64,000 bases of DNA from Bin80 sp965207565 (GTDB taxonomy: Bacteria; Bacteroidota; Rhodothermia; Rhodothermales; Bin80), in assembly GCA_965207565.1 (NCBI GenBank), contig CBDBMQ010000007.1:62001-126000 (forward strand), written 5' to 3'. The position numbers and the translations under genes were made by a program. The notes below the pieces were generated by a model, which was given only the letters and a program-made list of their open reading frames with translations, made no database searches and was not told the origin of the DNA. Of this stretch, positions 47,070 to 56,058 are shown one piece after another (position 1 is the first letter of the stretch; every line of letters starts with the position of its first letter).

Positions 47070-48481
47070 TGCACGAATGTTGCAATTATAATCCTCTCAG
47101 CACACGCAGGGAGTTTCTGGAACGGCTTGGTATGGGTCTGGGCGGGCTTGCACTTTCTTCCCTGGTCAATCCGGCGATGGCCGCTGATCCGGATGTGATC
47201 CCGCGTGCCAAGCGGATTATCTATCTCTTTCAGAGTGGTGGCCCATCGCAGTTCGAACTGTTTGATTATAAGCCCAGGGTCAATGCGATGCACGGGCAGG
47301 AGTTGCCGGAATCGGTTCGAAAGGGGCAGCGGCTGACCGGAATGACGGGGTTTCAGAACACGCTGCCGCTGGCCCGCTCCCATTTTGCCTTCGCTCAGCA
47401 CGGAGAAAGCGGTGCATGGGTCAGTGAGTTGATGCCTTATACGGCAAAGGTTGCGGATGAGCTATGCTTCGTCAAGTCCATGCATACCGAAGCGATCAAC
47501 CATGATCCAGCCATCACGTTTTTCCTTACGGGCTCGCAGATCGCCGGTCGGCCGTCCTTTGGGTCATGGCTTAGCTATGGACTCGGAACAGAAAACGAAA
47601 ACCTGCCGGCATTCTGCGTGCTGATCACCAAGGACAAGGGAGGTCAACCATTGTATGCACGGCTTTGGGGAAATGGGTTCCTGCCGTCGCAGCATCAGGG
47701 CGTGCAATTCCGAAGTGGACAGGATCCCGTGCTATATCTGGGCAATCCTGATGGTGTGTCGTCGGCACAGCGGAAAATGCAGTTGGACCGGCTGCGCCAG
47801 TTGCATACTCTTAAAGAAGGGAGCCCTGACTGGGAGCGTATTGAATCCCGGATCGCCCAGTATGAAATGGCCTATCGGATGCAGACCTCCGTGCCTGAGG
47901 TGATGGATCTCTCGGATGAGCCAGACTATATCTTTGATCTTTATGGCGAGGATGCCCGGGAGCCCGGCACGTTTGCCGCCAACTGTCTGTTGGCCAGGCG
48001 CTTGGCGGAACGTGGGGTGCGCTTTATTCAGCTCTTTCACCAGGGATGGGATCATCATGGGGGGCTGCCGGTCGGTATTCAGGTCCAGGCAAAGGAAACC
48101 GATCAGTCCTCCGCTGCGCTGGTGCAGGACTTGAAGCAGCGAGGGATGCTGGATGATACGCTGGTCATCTGGGGAGGAGAATTTGGGCGTACGAACTACT
48201 GTCAGGGACGGTTGACAGATATAGATTATGGACGGGATCATCACCCGAGATGCTTCTCGTTGTGGATGGCAGGCGGCGGGACTCAAAGTGGATTGAGTTA
48301 TGGTGAGACAGACGATCTTGGATATAATATTGTTCGGGATCCGGTGCATGTACATGATCTGCAGGCAACCCTGATGCACCTGTTAGGGATTAACCATGAG
48401 CGTCTCACATTTAAGTATCAGGGGCGTCGTTTTCGCCTCACAGATGTTCATGGGACCGTGATGACACCGCTGCTTGCATGA
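47069..48481 (+). CDS. DUF1501 protein, copy 2
   Basis: A 470-residue partner protein with start at ATG 47069 (a TTG one codon earlier is possible) overlapping the preceding stop. Tat-like N-terminus TRREFLERLGMGLGGLALSS, and a signal peptidase site after NPAMAADP rather than a clear lipobox. Core motifs match copy 1: AKRIIYLFQSGGPSQFELFD, NHDPAITFFLTGSQIAGRPS, LARRLAERGVRFIQLFHQGW, WGGEFGRTNYCQG and YGRDHHPRCFSLWMAGGG. Its stop overlaps PSD1 copy 3 (ATGA). Strong similarity with copy 1 points to tandem duplication of the pair. Confidence 0.9.
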   Translation: MHECCNYNPLSTRREFLERLGMGLGGLALSSLVNPAMAADPDVIPRAKRIIYLFQSGGPSQFELFDYKPRVNAMHGQELPESVRKGQRLTGMTGFQNTLPLARSHFAFAQHGESGAWVSELMPYTAKVADELCFVKSMHTEAINHDPAITFFLTGSQIAGRPSFGSWLSYGLGTENENLPAFCVLITKDKGGQPLYARLWGNGFLPSQHQGVQFRSGQDPVLYLGNPDGVSSAQRKMQLDRLRQLHTLKEGSPDWERIESRIAQYEMAYRMQTSVPEVMDLSDEPDYIFDLYGEDAREPGTFAANCLLARRLAERGVRFIQLFHQGWDHHGGLPVGIQVQAKETDQSSAALVQDLKQRGMLDDTLVIWGGEFGRTNYCQGRLTDIDYGRDHHPRCFSLWMAGGGTQSGLSYGETDDLGYNIVRDPVHVHDLQATLMHLLGINHERLTFKYQGRRFRLTDVHGTVMTPLLA

Positions 48482-50946
48482 AAAACCTTTGGATCATCTG
48501 TGCAGCGTTGCTTTCGGCTGCATTTCTGCTTGGTGGCTGTCAGCGTGCCCCGCAAATCAGTTTTAACGAACAGATTCGCCCCATTCTGAATGAGCGGTGT
48601 GCGAATTGTCATGGGGGAATTCGGCGGCAGGGAGATCTGAGTTTACTCTTTCGGCATGAAGCCCTCTCAACGGCAGAGTCTGGAGAGCGTGCCATCGTCC
48701 CCTTCGAGCCTGCAGCAAGTGAGCTTTTGCGGCGCGTCGGACACACCGATCCAGCTCATCGAATGCCCAAGGACGACCTGCCGCTCACGCCCGAGGAAAT
48801 CCAAACCCTGCAAACCTGGATTGAGCAAGGCGCACATTGGGAGGATCACTGGGCGTACGTCGCCCCAGAGCGTCCTCCATTGCCGGATGTATCGGAGCCG
48901 GAGTGGGTTCGTGAGCCCATGGACCATTTTGTTCTTGCCCAATTGGATCAGAGGGGACTAGCTCCGCAACCCGAGGCAGATTGTCCGGTTCTTGTTCGAA
49001 GAGTTACACTGGATTTGACGGGGCTGCCTCCAAAGCCCGACGATGTGAAACAGATCTGTACGGACGGAGCATTGTACGAGACGTACGTGGACTCGCTTCT
49101 AGCTTCACCCGCGTATGGTGAGCGTTGGGCAGCGATGTGGTTGGATCTTGCGCGGTATGCGGACTCCAAGGGGTACGAAAAAGATGTCGGTCGAACGATT
49201 TGGCGTTACCGGGACTGGGTTATTCGGGCATTCAACGAAGACATGCCGTTTGATCAATTCACGATTGAGCAGTTGGCGGGAGATCTGCTGCCAGAGGTGA
49301 CCGAGAGTCAGTTGATTGCGACCGCGTTTCATCGAAATACAATGACCAACACGGAAGGGGGGACCGATGACGAGGAGTTCCGAACCGCCGCGGTCATTGA
49401 CCGCGTGAATACGACCTGGGAAGTATGGCAGGGGACTTCTTTTGCCTGTGTTCAGTGTCATGGGCATCCTTATGATCCGTTTGTGCATGAGGAGTACTAT
49501 GAATTTTTTGCCTTTTTCAACAGCACGGCGGATCGTGACCTGGACAGTGAATTTCCGACCCTCCCCTCATTTGAAGAGGAGCTGGCTACAGAGGGAGAGG
49601 CACTAATCCATGAGATTGCCCGATTGGAAGAGGCGATGATTGCCCAGGTTCGCTCGGATTCACTGGCTCGTCAGCGCCGTATATGGGAAACGACTCTGGA
49701 CCAGCCTGAAGTGATCGGACAGGTCCAGCTTATGCTGCAGAACGAGGTAAAACGGGTCGTGGCAACGCTGGAGACGGAGCGAGGGGATGCGCAGCGATGG
49801 ACCCTTGATTATGTCTATGCCGGTCTGAGTGATGATCCGGTGATCGTGCGTTTACGGGAAGAGAAGGCGGAAAAAGAGCGTGCACTACGGGCATTAAACC
49901 CTATCCATACCCCGATCATGCAGGAGCTCCCGTTCCAGCGCCGGACGCATGTACTTGAGCGGGGCAGCTTTCTTTTAAAGGGAGAAGTTGTGCATCCGGA
50001 TACCCCGGATGTATTGCCTGGCATGCCGGAGGATGCGCCCCGGAATCGTCTGGGGATGGCAGAGTGGCTGGTTAGCGGTGAAAATCCCATGACGGCTCGT
50101 GTGATGGTCAACCGGTTCTGGGAACAGCTGTTTGGCATTGGTCTTGTAGAGTCGTTGGAAGATTTTGGAACCCAGGGGCTGGAGCGGTCACACCCGGAAC
50201 TCCTGGACTATTTAGCGATCAGCTTCGTGGAGGACCATGACTGGAGTGTTAAATCTCTTCTGCGCATGATCGTCCTTTCGGCAACCTACCGCCAGTCATC
50301 GCATGTAACGGATGAGTTACTGCGGAGAGATCCCCGTAACCGGTATCTGGCACGCGGGCCTCGTTTTCGCTTGAGTGCGGAGCAGATCCGGGACCAGGCA
50401 CTGCAGGTGAGTGGTCTATTAAGTTCGAGGATGTACGGGCCGAGCGTGATGCCACCCCAGCCGGAGGGACTCTGGAAAAACCCGTATGACAGCCGCCAGT
50501 GGCAAACCAGTGAGGGGGATGACCGCTACCGACGCGCGATATACACCTACTGGAGACGTACCGTCCCATATCCATCCATGGCGACCTTTGACAGCCCCAG
50601 CCGCGAATTTTGTGTGTCCCGGAGGATCCGAACCAATACGCCCCTGCAGGCTTTGGTGTCTCTGAATGATCCCGTATTTATTGAAGCGGCACAAGCGTTG
50701 GCAGAGAGGATGCAAAAGGCCGAGGATCCCATCACGGCAGGATATACCTATGCGATGGGGACTTCTCCAAACCGCGAAGCCCTGGATGTATTGACTGCCT
50801 TGTACACAGATGCGTTCACGCATTATACAGAAGGCACCGAGGATGCTGCCCGGTTGATTGGGGATCACGAATCTGCGGAGTTGGCAGCATTCACTATTGT
50901 CGCCAACGCGATCTTGAACCTTGATCAGTTTCTCATGAAAGAGTAA
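48478..50946 (+). CDS. PSCyt1-PSCyt2-PSD1 cytochrome lipoprotein 3, without LamG
   Basis: An 822-residue paralogue with lipobox LGGC (Cys21), PSCyt1 haem motif CANCH (41-45), PSCyt2/DUF1549 (RRVTLDLTGLPPKPDDV, WLDLARYADSKGYEKDVGR), a second haem motif CVQCHGHPYDP and PSD1/DUF1553 (PRNRLGMAEWLVSGENPM, ATYRQSSHVTDELL). In place of the LamG domain of copies 1 and 2 there is a helical, charged segment (about 360-480, ETERGDAQRW, KAEKERALRAL) likely to form a coiled coil. This is the more usual planctomycete domain order. A 48-bp gap follows to DUF1501 copy 3. Confidence 0.92.
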   Translation: MKNLWIICAALLSAAFLLGGCQRAPQISFNEQIRPILNERCANCHGGIRRQGDLSLLFRHEALSTAESGERAIVPFEPAASELLRRVGHTDPAHRMPKDDLPLTPEEIQTLQTWIEQGAHWEDHWAYVAPERPPLPDVSEPEWVREPMDHFVLAQLDQRGLAPQPEADCPVLVRRVTLDLTGLPPKPDDVKQICTDGALYETYVDSLLASPAYGERWAAMWLDLARYADSKGYEKDVGRTIWRYRDWVIRAFNEDMPFDQFTIEQLAGDLLPEVTESQLIATAFHRNTMTNTEGGTDDEEFRTAAVIDRVNTTWEVWQGTSFACVQCHGHPYDPFVHEEYYEFFAFFNSTADRDLDSEFPTLPSFEEELATEGEALIHEIARLEEAMIAQVRSDSLARQRRIWETTLDQPEVIGQVQLMLQNEVKRVVATLETERGDAQRWTLDYVYAGLSDDPVIVRLREEKAEKERALRALNPIHTPIMQELPFQRRTHVLERGSFLLKGEVVHPDTPDVLPGMPEDAPRNRLGMAEWLVSGENPMTARVMVNRFWEQLFGIGLVESLEDFGTQGLERSHPELLDYLAISFVEDHDWSVKSLLRMIVLSATYRQSSHVTDELLRRDPRNRYLARGPRFRLSAEQIRDQALQVSGLLSSRMYGPSVMPPQPEGLWKNPYDSRQWQTSEGDDRYRRAIYTYWRRTVPYPSMATFDSPSREFCVSRRIRTNTPLQALVSLNDPVFIEAAQALAERMQKAEDPITAGYTYAMGTSPNREALDVLTALYTDAFTHYTEGTEDAARLIGDHESAELAAFTIVANAILNLDQFLMKE

Positions 50947-50994
50947 CTTCTATTCTGAAGAACAATAGCACCTATCTCAGCGAATGGAAAACAG

Positions 50995-52446
50995 ATGAAA
51001 TTTGCCAAAGAAGCTCGTGATGCCTATTTGAGCCATGTCACACGGCGCCACTTCCTGAAGTCGGCGGGTGCGGGGTTTGGGGCGCTCGCGTTTGCATCGC
51101 TTGGAGCAACCTCTGTGAGTCCCCAAGACCCACTGACCTCCCGGGGTCCGCATTTTACACCGCGTGCCAAGCGGGTGATCTTCCTGCATATGGCGGGTGG
51201 TCCTTCCCCGCTTGAGTTATTTGACTACAAGCCCGAACTGGCACGCCTGCACGGTCAGGATTGTCCAGAGTCTCTTCTAGAGGGGAAACGGTTTGCCTTT
51301 ATTCGGGGGATCCCAAAGATGTTGGGGCCTCAGGCAACGTTTCAGCAGCATGGAGAATCGGGAGCATGGATCTCGAATCATATGCCATATCTGGGGCAGG
51401 TTGCCGATAAGGTCGCATTCTTGAAGGCCATGCATACCGACGAGTTCAATCATGCTCCAGCACAACTACTAGTCCACTCGGGGAGTCCCCGGCTGGGCCG
51501 TCCCAGTATGGGATCCTGGGTCACCTACGGGCTGGGGACTGAAAATGACAACCTGCCTGCGTTTGTTGTCCTGCTTTCGGGTGGCGCAGCCCCGGATGCA
51601 GGTGCCAGCGTCTACGGGAGTGGGTTTCTGCCTACCGTCTATCAAGGGGTCCAGTGCAGGACCAAGGGCGATCCAGTACTTTTTCTTGGAGACCCGGACG
51701 GGGTACCGCGCAGTTTGCGACGCAAATCCATTGATGCCATCAATATGATCAATCGGCAGCAGCATGAGGAGGTTGGGGACCCGGAGATCCTCACCCGGAT
51801 TGCACAATACGAGATGGCGTTCCGGATGCAAACGTCCGTTCCGGACGCGATGGATATCAGTCGTGAGCCCGCATACATCCATGAGATGTACGGCACAGAG
51901 CCTGGAGAGACCGCGTTCAGTAACAACTGCCTTCTGGCACGAAGACTCGTCGAGCGTGGGGTCCGCTTTGTTCAATTATTTCACTGGGGATGGGACTCAC
52001 ACGGAGCAGGAGAGAGCGAGTCCCTGAATGGGGGTTTCCTGGAGCGCTGCCAGGAGACAGACCGCCCTGTTGCGGCACTCTTGAATGATTTGGAGCAGCG
52101 GGGACTCCTCGAAGAAACCCTGGTTATCTGGGGTGGGGAGTTCGGGCGGACTCCGATGCTGGAAAACCGTACTGGTTCGGATAACCCTTTCGTCGGGAGG
52201 GACCATCATAGCGATGTGTATACCATGTGGATGGCCGGTGGTGGTGTTCAGGGCGGTGTGACGCACGGCGAGACCGACGAGATTGGCTACAGCGCGGTAA
52301 GTGGCCGGGTGCATGTCCATGATCTTCAAGCGACGATCTTGCATTTGCTCGGGTTTGACCATCTCCGGTTGACTTATCCTTTCCAGGGTCGAGACTTTCG
52401 CTTGACCGATGTGCACGGCCATGTAGTGCATGAAGTACTGGCCTAA
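50995..52446 (+). CDS. DUF1501 protein, copy 3
   Basis: A 483-residue DUF1501 protein with a Tat signal THRRHFLKSAGAGFGALAFAS-like stretch (actual TRRHFLKSAGAGFGALAFA, residues 16-34). Motifs are AKRVIFLHMAGGPSPLELFD, LARRLVERGVRFVQLFHWGW, WGGEFGRTPMLEN and GRDHHSDVYTMWMAGGGVQGG. It is more diverged from copies 1 and 2 than these are from each other (NHAPAQLLVHSGSPRLGRPS), as is its PSD1 partner, which suggests an older pair. The gene ends 14 bp before the DUF2231 gene. Confidence 0.9.
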   Translation: MKFAKEARDAYLSHVTRRHFLKSAGAGFGALAFASLGATSVSPQDPLTSRGPHFTPRAKRVIFLHMAGGPSPLELFDYKPELARLHGQDCPESLLEGKRFAFIRGIPKMLGPQATFQQHGESGAWISNHMPYLGQVADKVAFLKAMHTDEFNHAPAQLLVHSGSPRLGRPSMGSWVTYGLGTENDNLPAFVVLLSGGAAPDAGASVYGSGFLPTVYQGVQCRTKGDPVLFLGDPDGVPRSLRRKSIDAINMINRQQHEEVGDPEILTRIAQYEMAFRMQTSVPDAMDISREPAYIHEMYGTEPGETAFSNNCLLARRLVERGVRFVQLFHWGWDSHGAGESESLNGGFLERCQETDRPVAALLNDLEQRGLLEETLVIWGGEFGRTPMLENRTGSDNPFVGRDHHSDVYTMWMAGGGVQGGVTHGETDEIGYSAVSGRVHVHDLQATILHLLGFDHLRLTYPFQGRDFRLTDVHGHVVHEVLA

Positions 52447-52460
52447 TTTCTATTGACCCT

Positions 52461-53972
52461 ATGAAGCAATCTTTGATTTGGTTATGCATGGGCCTTGCCT
52501 TTGTGGTGCTCATGCTGATAATGGTTCCCGGTAGCGGCCAGCCGAGTGATTTTAGCCTGTTTTTAGGGCGGTTCCATCCTGTGGTTGTCCATCTGCCGAT
52601 TGGGATCCTGGTGGTGGCTGCCCTGCTTGAGGGGTTTTCACGCAGGCCTTCTCTGAGGGGGCGCTATGACACAGGAATTCTGGCTCTCCTGTATATCGGT
52701 GTATGGAGTTCCATCCTTGCAGTGGCCGCAGGGCTCTATCTGGCTCAGGGGGGTGGGTACGCTGCAGATCAGTTGGCCTGGCATAAGCGCATGGGGGTTC
52801 TGGTTGTGCTGTTTGCTTCGCTGGCGTACCTGTACAAAGCCTGGCCTGGGCTTTCGGAGCGCTGGCTCAAGCACTGGGAACGCCGGGCTTACGGGATCGC
52901 GATGGGGGTCATGCTTCTGGTCGTTACCTTGACCGGGCATCTGGGAGGGGTACTGACGCACGGCCCGGATTACTTATCCCGTTATCTTCCTGACGGTGTA
53001 CGTCAGATGGCAGGGTTGCCCAAAAAAGCCGATATCGGGCGCCTGCAACTCGAGAACCCTGCCGAGACGACGGCCTATGCAGGGTTGATTGCTCCAATCC
53101 TGGAATCCAGATGCATTGCTTGCCACGGCCCTGATGCACAGCGGGGTGGTTTACGTCTGGATGAGCCCGAGTATATCACTGAGGGGGGAGACAATGGTTC
53201 TCCGATTGTTGCAGGTCGTGCACATGAGAGCGAAATGATCCACCGTATTTGGTTACCCGCAAACTCGGATGACCGGATGCCTCCTGCCGAAAGCCCGCAG
53301 CTCTCTATTGCAGAAGCCGAACTGCTGCGGTGGTGGATTGATGCCGGGGCTTCCTTTGAGGAATTATTACCGGATGTGGAATGGTCTCCAGTGACGCAAA
53401 CGATTGTAGATCATATGGGTCTGGATGAGATCCGTACGGGCATTTTTGCTTTGGATACGACCCCGCCGGACTCCATGGAGGTTGCCCAACTTGCCAGTTT
53501 GGGCGTGTCCGTTACCCCTTTGGCCGAGAATGAGCCCTATCTGCAGGTGCGTTGTGTGGATCCGCAGACCTGTACGGACGCGAGTGGGCTACAGGAGGCA
53601 CTGCGCCCATTATCCACAAATATTACTTGGCTTGATCTCGGACGCTCTCTGGTTGGAGACGATTTGGTGGAGATGATTGCAGATCTACCACATCTAACCC
53701 GTCTGCACCTTCAGCAAACGTCTGTGACCGATGCCGGCTTGGCTCACCTGGGTAATCTGGAATTTCTGGAGTACCTGAATCTCTATGGCACGGCAGTCAC
53801 GGATTCCGGGCTGGTACATCTTGAAAATTTGCCTGCACTCAACTCAATCTATCTATGGCAGACCGAGGTCACGGACGCGGGGATCACCCGGCTGCAATCG
53901 GCTCTACCCGATCTCTATATTAATACCGGCTTAAGCCTTATTCCCGTTGAACCTGATACGACCGACTCATGA
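52461..53972 (+). CDS. DUF2231 membrane protein fused to c-type haem and LRR
   Basis: A 503-residue protein. Residues 1-170 are four or five membrane helices of DUF2231 type with the HPVVVHLPIG motif (39-48) and GHLGGVLTHG (159-168). A PSCyt1-like domain follows with haem motif CIACH (218-222) in ILESRCIACHGPDAQRGGLR and MPPAESPQLS. The C-terminal part (about 330-490) has leucine-rich repeats (LTRLHLQQTSVTDAGLAHLG, LEYLNLYGTAVTDSGLVHL). It is probably an inner-membrane electron conduit of the PSD1 system. It starts 14 bp after DUF1501 copy 3 and its stop overlaps the sulfatase start (ATGA). Confidence 0.9.
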   Translation: MKQSLIWLCMGLAFVVLMLIMVPGSGQPSDFSLFLGRFHPVVVHLPIGILVVAALLEGFSRRPSLRGRYDTGILALLYIGVWSSILAVAAGLYLAQGGGYAADQLAWHKRMGVLVVLFASLAYLYKAWPGLSERWLKHWERRAYGIAMGVMLLVVTLTGHLGGVLTHGPDYLSRYLPDGVRQMAGLPKKADIGRLQLENPAETTAYAGLIAPILESRCIACHGPDAQRGGLRLDEPEYITEGGDNGSPIVAGRAHESEMIHRIWLPANSDDRMPPAESPQLSIAEAELLRWWIDAGASFEELLPDVEWSPVTQTIVDHMGLDEIRTGIFALDTTPPDSMEVAQLASLGVSVTPLAENEPYLQVRCVDPQTCTDASGLQEALRPLSTNITWLDLGRSLVGDDLVEMIADLPHLTRLHLQQTSVTDAGLAHLGNLEFLEYLNLYGTAVTDSGLVHLENLPALNSIYLWQTEVTDAGITRLQSALPDLYINTGLSLIPVEPDTTDS

Positions 53973-55729
53973 ATCTTCGACTCTTTTTGATCCTGCTGTT
54001 TTTGTGCGCATGCACAGAGCCCGAGGTTGCCATCACCCCGGCAGAACCCTTAGATCGCCCGAACATCGTCTGGATCTCTGCAGAGGACATGGGGCCACGC
54101 CTTGGGTCCTATGGGGATCTGATTGCCAGGACCCCCCGCTTGGACTCGCTTGCCAGCCGTGGTACGCGCTATACGCGTGTATTCACGACGGCCGGTGTAT
54201 GCTCTCCGAGTCGTGCTGCGATCATTACCGGAATGCATCAGGTCAGCTTCGGGGCCCATCATATGCGAACGCTGTCCGGGGCTCCTTTTGCACCGGAGCC
54301 GGCGCCGTACAGCGTAGTTCCGCCCCATTACGTGAAGACTTTCACAGAGTACTTGCGTGCAGCAGGTTACTACACGACCAACAATGTAAAGGAGGACTAT
54401 CAGTTCGAAACTCCGGTCACGGCATGGGACGAGTCCAGTTCTGAGGCACACTGGCGAAATCGCCGGGACACGGATCAACCGTTCTTTTCCGTATTCAATT
54501 TCACGACGACGCATGAGAGCCAGATTTGGCCGGATCCTGCAGCGGCCTTTGAGACCATGGGACTGCCGACTTTTGCCGCAGGTCCTCCTCCGCCTCCCTT
54601 ATCGACCGATCCTGCAACGGTTACAGTGCCCCCTTATTATCCGGACACGCCCGTAGTGCGACGGGATATTGCACAGCAGTACGACAATATTACAGCCATG
54701 GATGCACAGGCGGGGATGATTCTGGATCAGTTGGCAGAGGATGGGTTGATGGAGAATACGATCGTGTTTTTCTGGAGTGATCATGGGGATGGACTGCCAC
54801 GACATAAGCGGTGGCTGTACGACTCCGGACTGCATGTTCCGCTCATTATTCATATTCCGGGTCAGCTTCCCGGAGTAAATGAGGAGTTGGTGAGTTTTCT
54901 GGATCTTGCCCCCACGGTCCTTTCACTGGCAGGGGTTGAGCCCCCGGCCCATATGCAGGGAAGGGCGATTCATGGCAGATTCGCAGACAATAAGCCCCCA
55001 CATGAATATGTTTATGCTGCGAGGGATCGCTTTGATGAGCAGTATGATCTGGTCCGGGCGGTCCGGGATACCCGGTACAAGTATATACGGAATTACCGGC
55101 CGGAGAAGCCCTATGCTTTATGGATGGCGTATGCGAATGTGATGCCCACGATGCAGGAGCTTTTCAGACTGCATGCAAACGGCGAATTGACGGCAGCACA
55201 AGCATTATGGATGCAACCGCGTCGTCCTGTCCATGAGCTTTACGATACGAGTATAGATCCACATGAGATGAACAACCTTGCTTACAATTCTGCATACAGC
55301 GATGAGTTGTCCCGCCTGCAAACTGCTTTGGATGACTGGATTGCAGAGATTGGAGATCGGGGATTTGAGTCTGAATTGGACATGGTTGAATCCATGTGGC
55401 CCGGCGGAGAACAACCCGTCACGAGTGCCCCGGTCATCTTACCCCAGGCAACCGCGCGTACCGCAATCCAGTCTGGTGGACCGGATCACACCCAAAGTGG
55501 TGGAACCTTTGAGGGTCCTGTAGACGTGACGATGTACAGCGGAACGCAAGGTGCTTCGATTACCTACACCGTTCTCGACGATTCGGGCAATGAGGGAGAC
55601 TGGCTGCTCTTCTCTTCCCCTCTCCGGTTGGACAAGAATGTAGTGCTGCGCGCAAAAGCAATCCGATATGGATACAGGGAAAGTAAGGTTAGTGAAGTCG
55701 AATTCATTATCTCACCGAGTGGTCAGTAG
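53969..55729 (+). CDS. Sulfatase lipoprotein with C-terminal beta domain
   Basis: A 586-residue type I sulfatase. Lipobox LCAC (Cys15); N-terminal metal motif RPNIVWISAEDMGPRLGSYG (30-49); formylglycine motif CSPSR with Cys78, which needs maturation by a formylglycine-generating enzyme not seen in this window; DNITAMDAQAGMILDQL; and WSDHGDGLPRHKRWLYDSGL with the metal-binding Asp-His and Lys. The last 90 residues (VILPQATARTAIQSGG ... YRESKVSEVEFIIS) resemble a chitobiase/hexosaminidase C-terminal-type beta sandwich. It is probably an outer-membrane-anchored exo-sulfatase acting on sulfated glycans. Last gene of the 16-kb operon. Confidence 0.9.
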   Translation: MNLRLFLILLFLCACTEPEVAITPAEPLDRPNIVWISAEDMGPRLGSYGDLIARTPRLDSLASRGTRYTRVFTTAGVCSPSRAAIITGMHQVSFGAHHMRTLSGAPFAPEPAPYSVVPPHYVKTFTEYLRAAGYYTTNNVKEDYQFETPVTAWDESSSEAHWRNRRDTDQPFFSVFNFTTTHESQIWPDPAAAFETMGLPTFAAGPPPPPLSTDPATVTVPPYYPDTPVVRRDIAQQYDNITAMDAQAGMILDQLAEDGLMENTIVFFWSDHGDGLPRHKRWLYDSGLHVPLIIHIPGQLPGVNEELVSFLDLAPTVLSLAGVEPPAHMQGRAIHGRFADNKPPHEYVYAARDRFDEQYDLVRAVRDTRYKYIRNYRPEKPYALWMAYANVMPTMQELFRLHANGELTAAQALWMQPRRPVHELYDTSIDPHEMNNLAYNSAYSDELSRLQTALDDWIAEIGDRGFESELDMVESMWPGGEQPVTSAPVILPQATARTAIQSGGPDHTQSGGTFEGPVDVTMYSGTQGASITYTVLDDSGNEGDWLLFSSPLRLDKNVVLRAKAIRYGYRESKVSEVEFIISPSGQ

Positions 55730-55757
55730 AGGATAGACAGATCCTGGATTCGATTTT

Positions 55758-55783
55758 ATTTGTCGACAGACAAATATTTTTTT
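55758..55783 (+). terminator. Intrinsic terminator of the PSD1/sulfatase operon
   Basis: Perfect 7-bp stem ATTTGTC / GACAAAT with a GACA loop, followed by A and seven T. It lies 28 bp after the sulfatase stop codon and is the clearest rho-independent terminator in the window. Confidence 0.85.
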
Positions 55784-56058
55784 GGTCCGACGGATCGATT
55801 TTTGCCGCCTCAGGTATCAGAAGACGCCCCCCATAGGCCTGTCTGATTTTTGAAATTCATCGTTATGTGAAGATTTTCAGGGGTAGTAACAATTACCTGG
55901 AACTGTTTTCGTTTTGAATGGGGACGAGGCACACTCTGACCCGTGATTTCTGGAATTACGACTGTTCGTCGGGGGAGGGGAGAACTTATGGCATCGTGGG
56001 TAAGGAGGCGATAGGGGAGATTGATCACAATATGGCTAAGTCCTATAAATGACTGAAC
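55784..56058 (+). other. Intergenic region upstream of TonB receptor pair
   Basis: The terminator above is followed by 275 bp with no gene. It has a CGAC/GTCG mini-hairpin near 55960 and a purine-rich GGGGAGGG run near 55972. A promoter for the downstream receptor is expected here, but no sequence was convincing. Confidence 0.4.
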
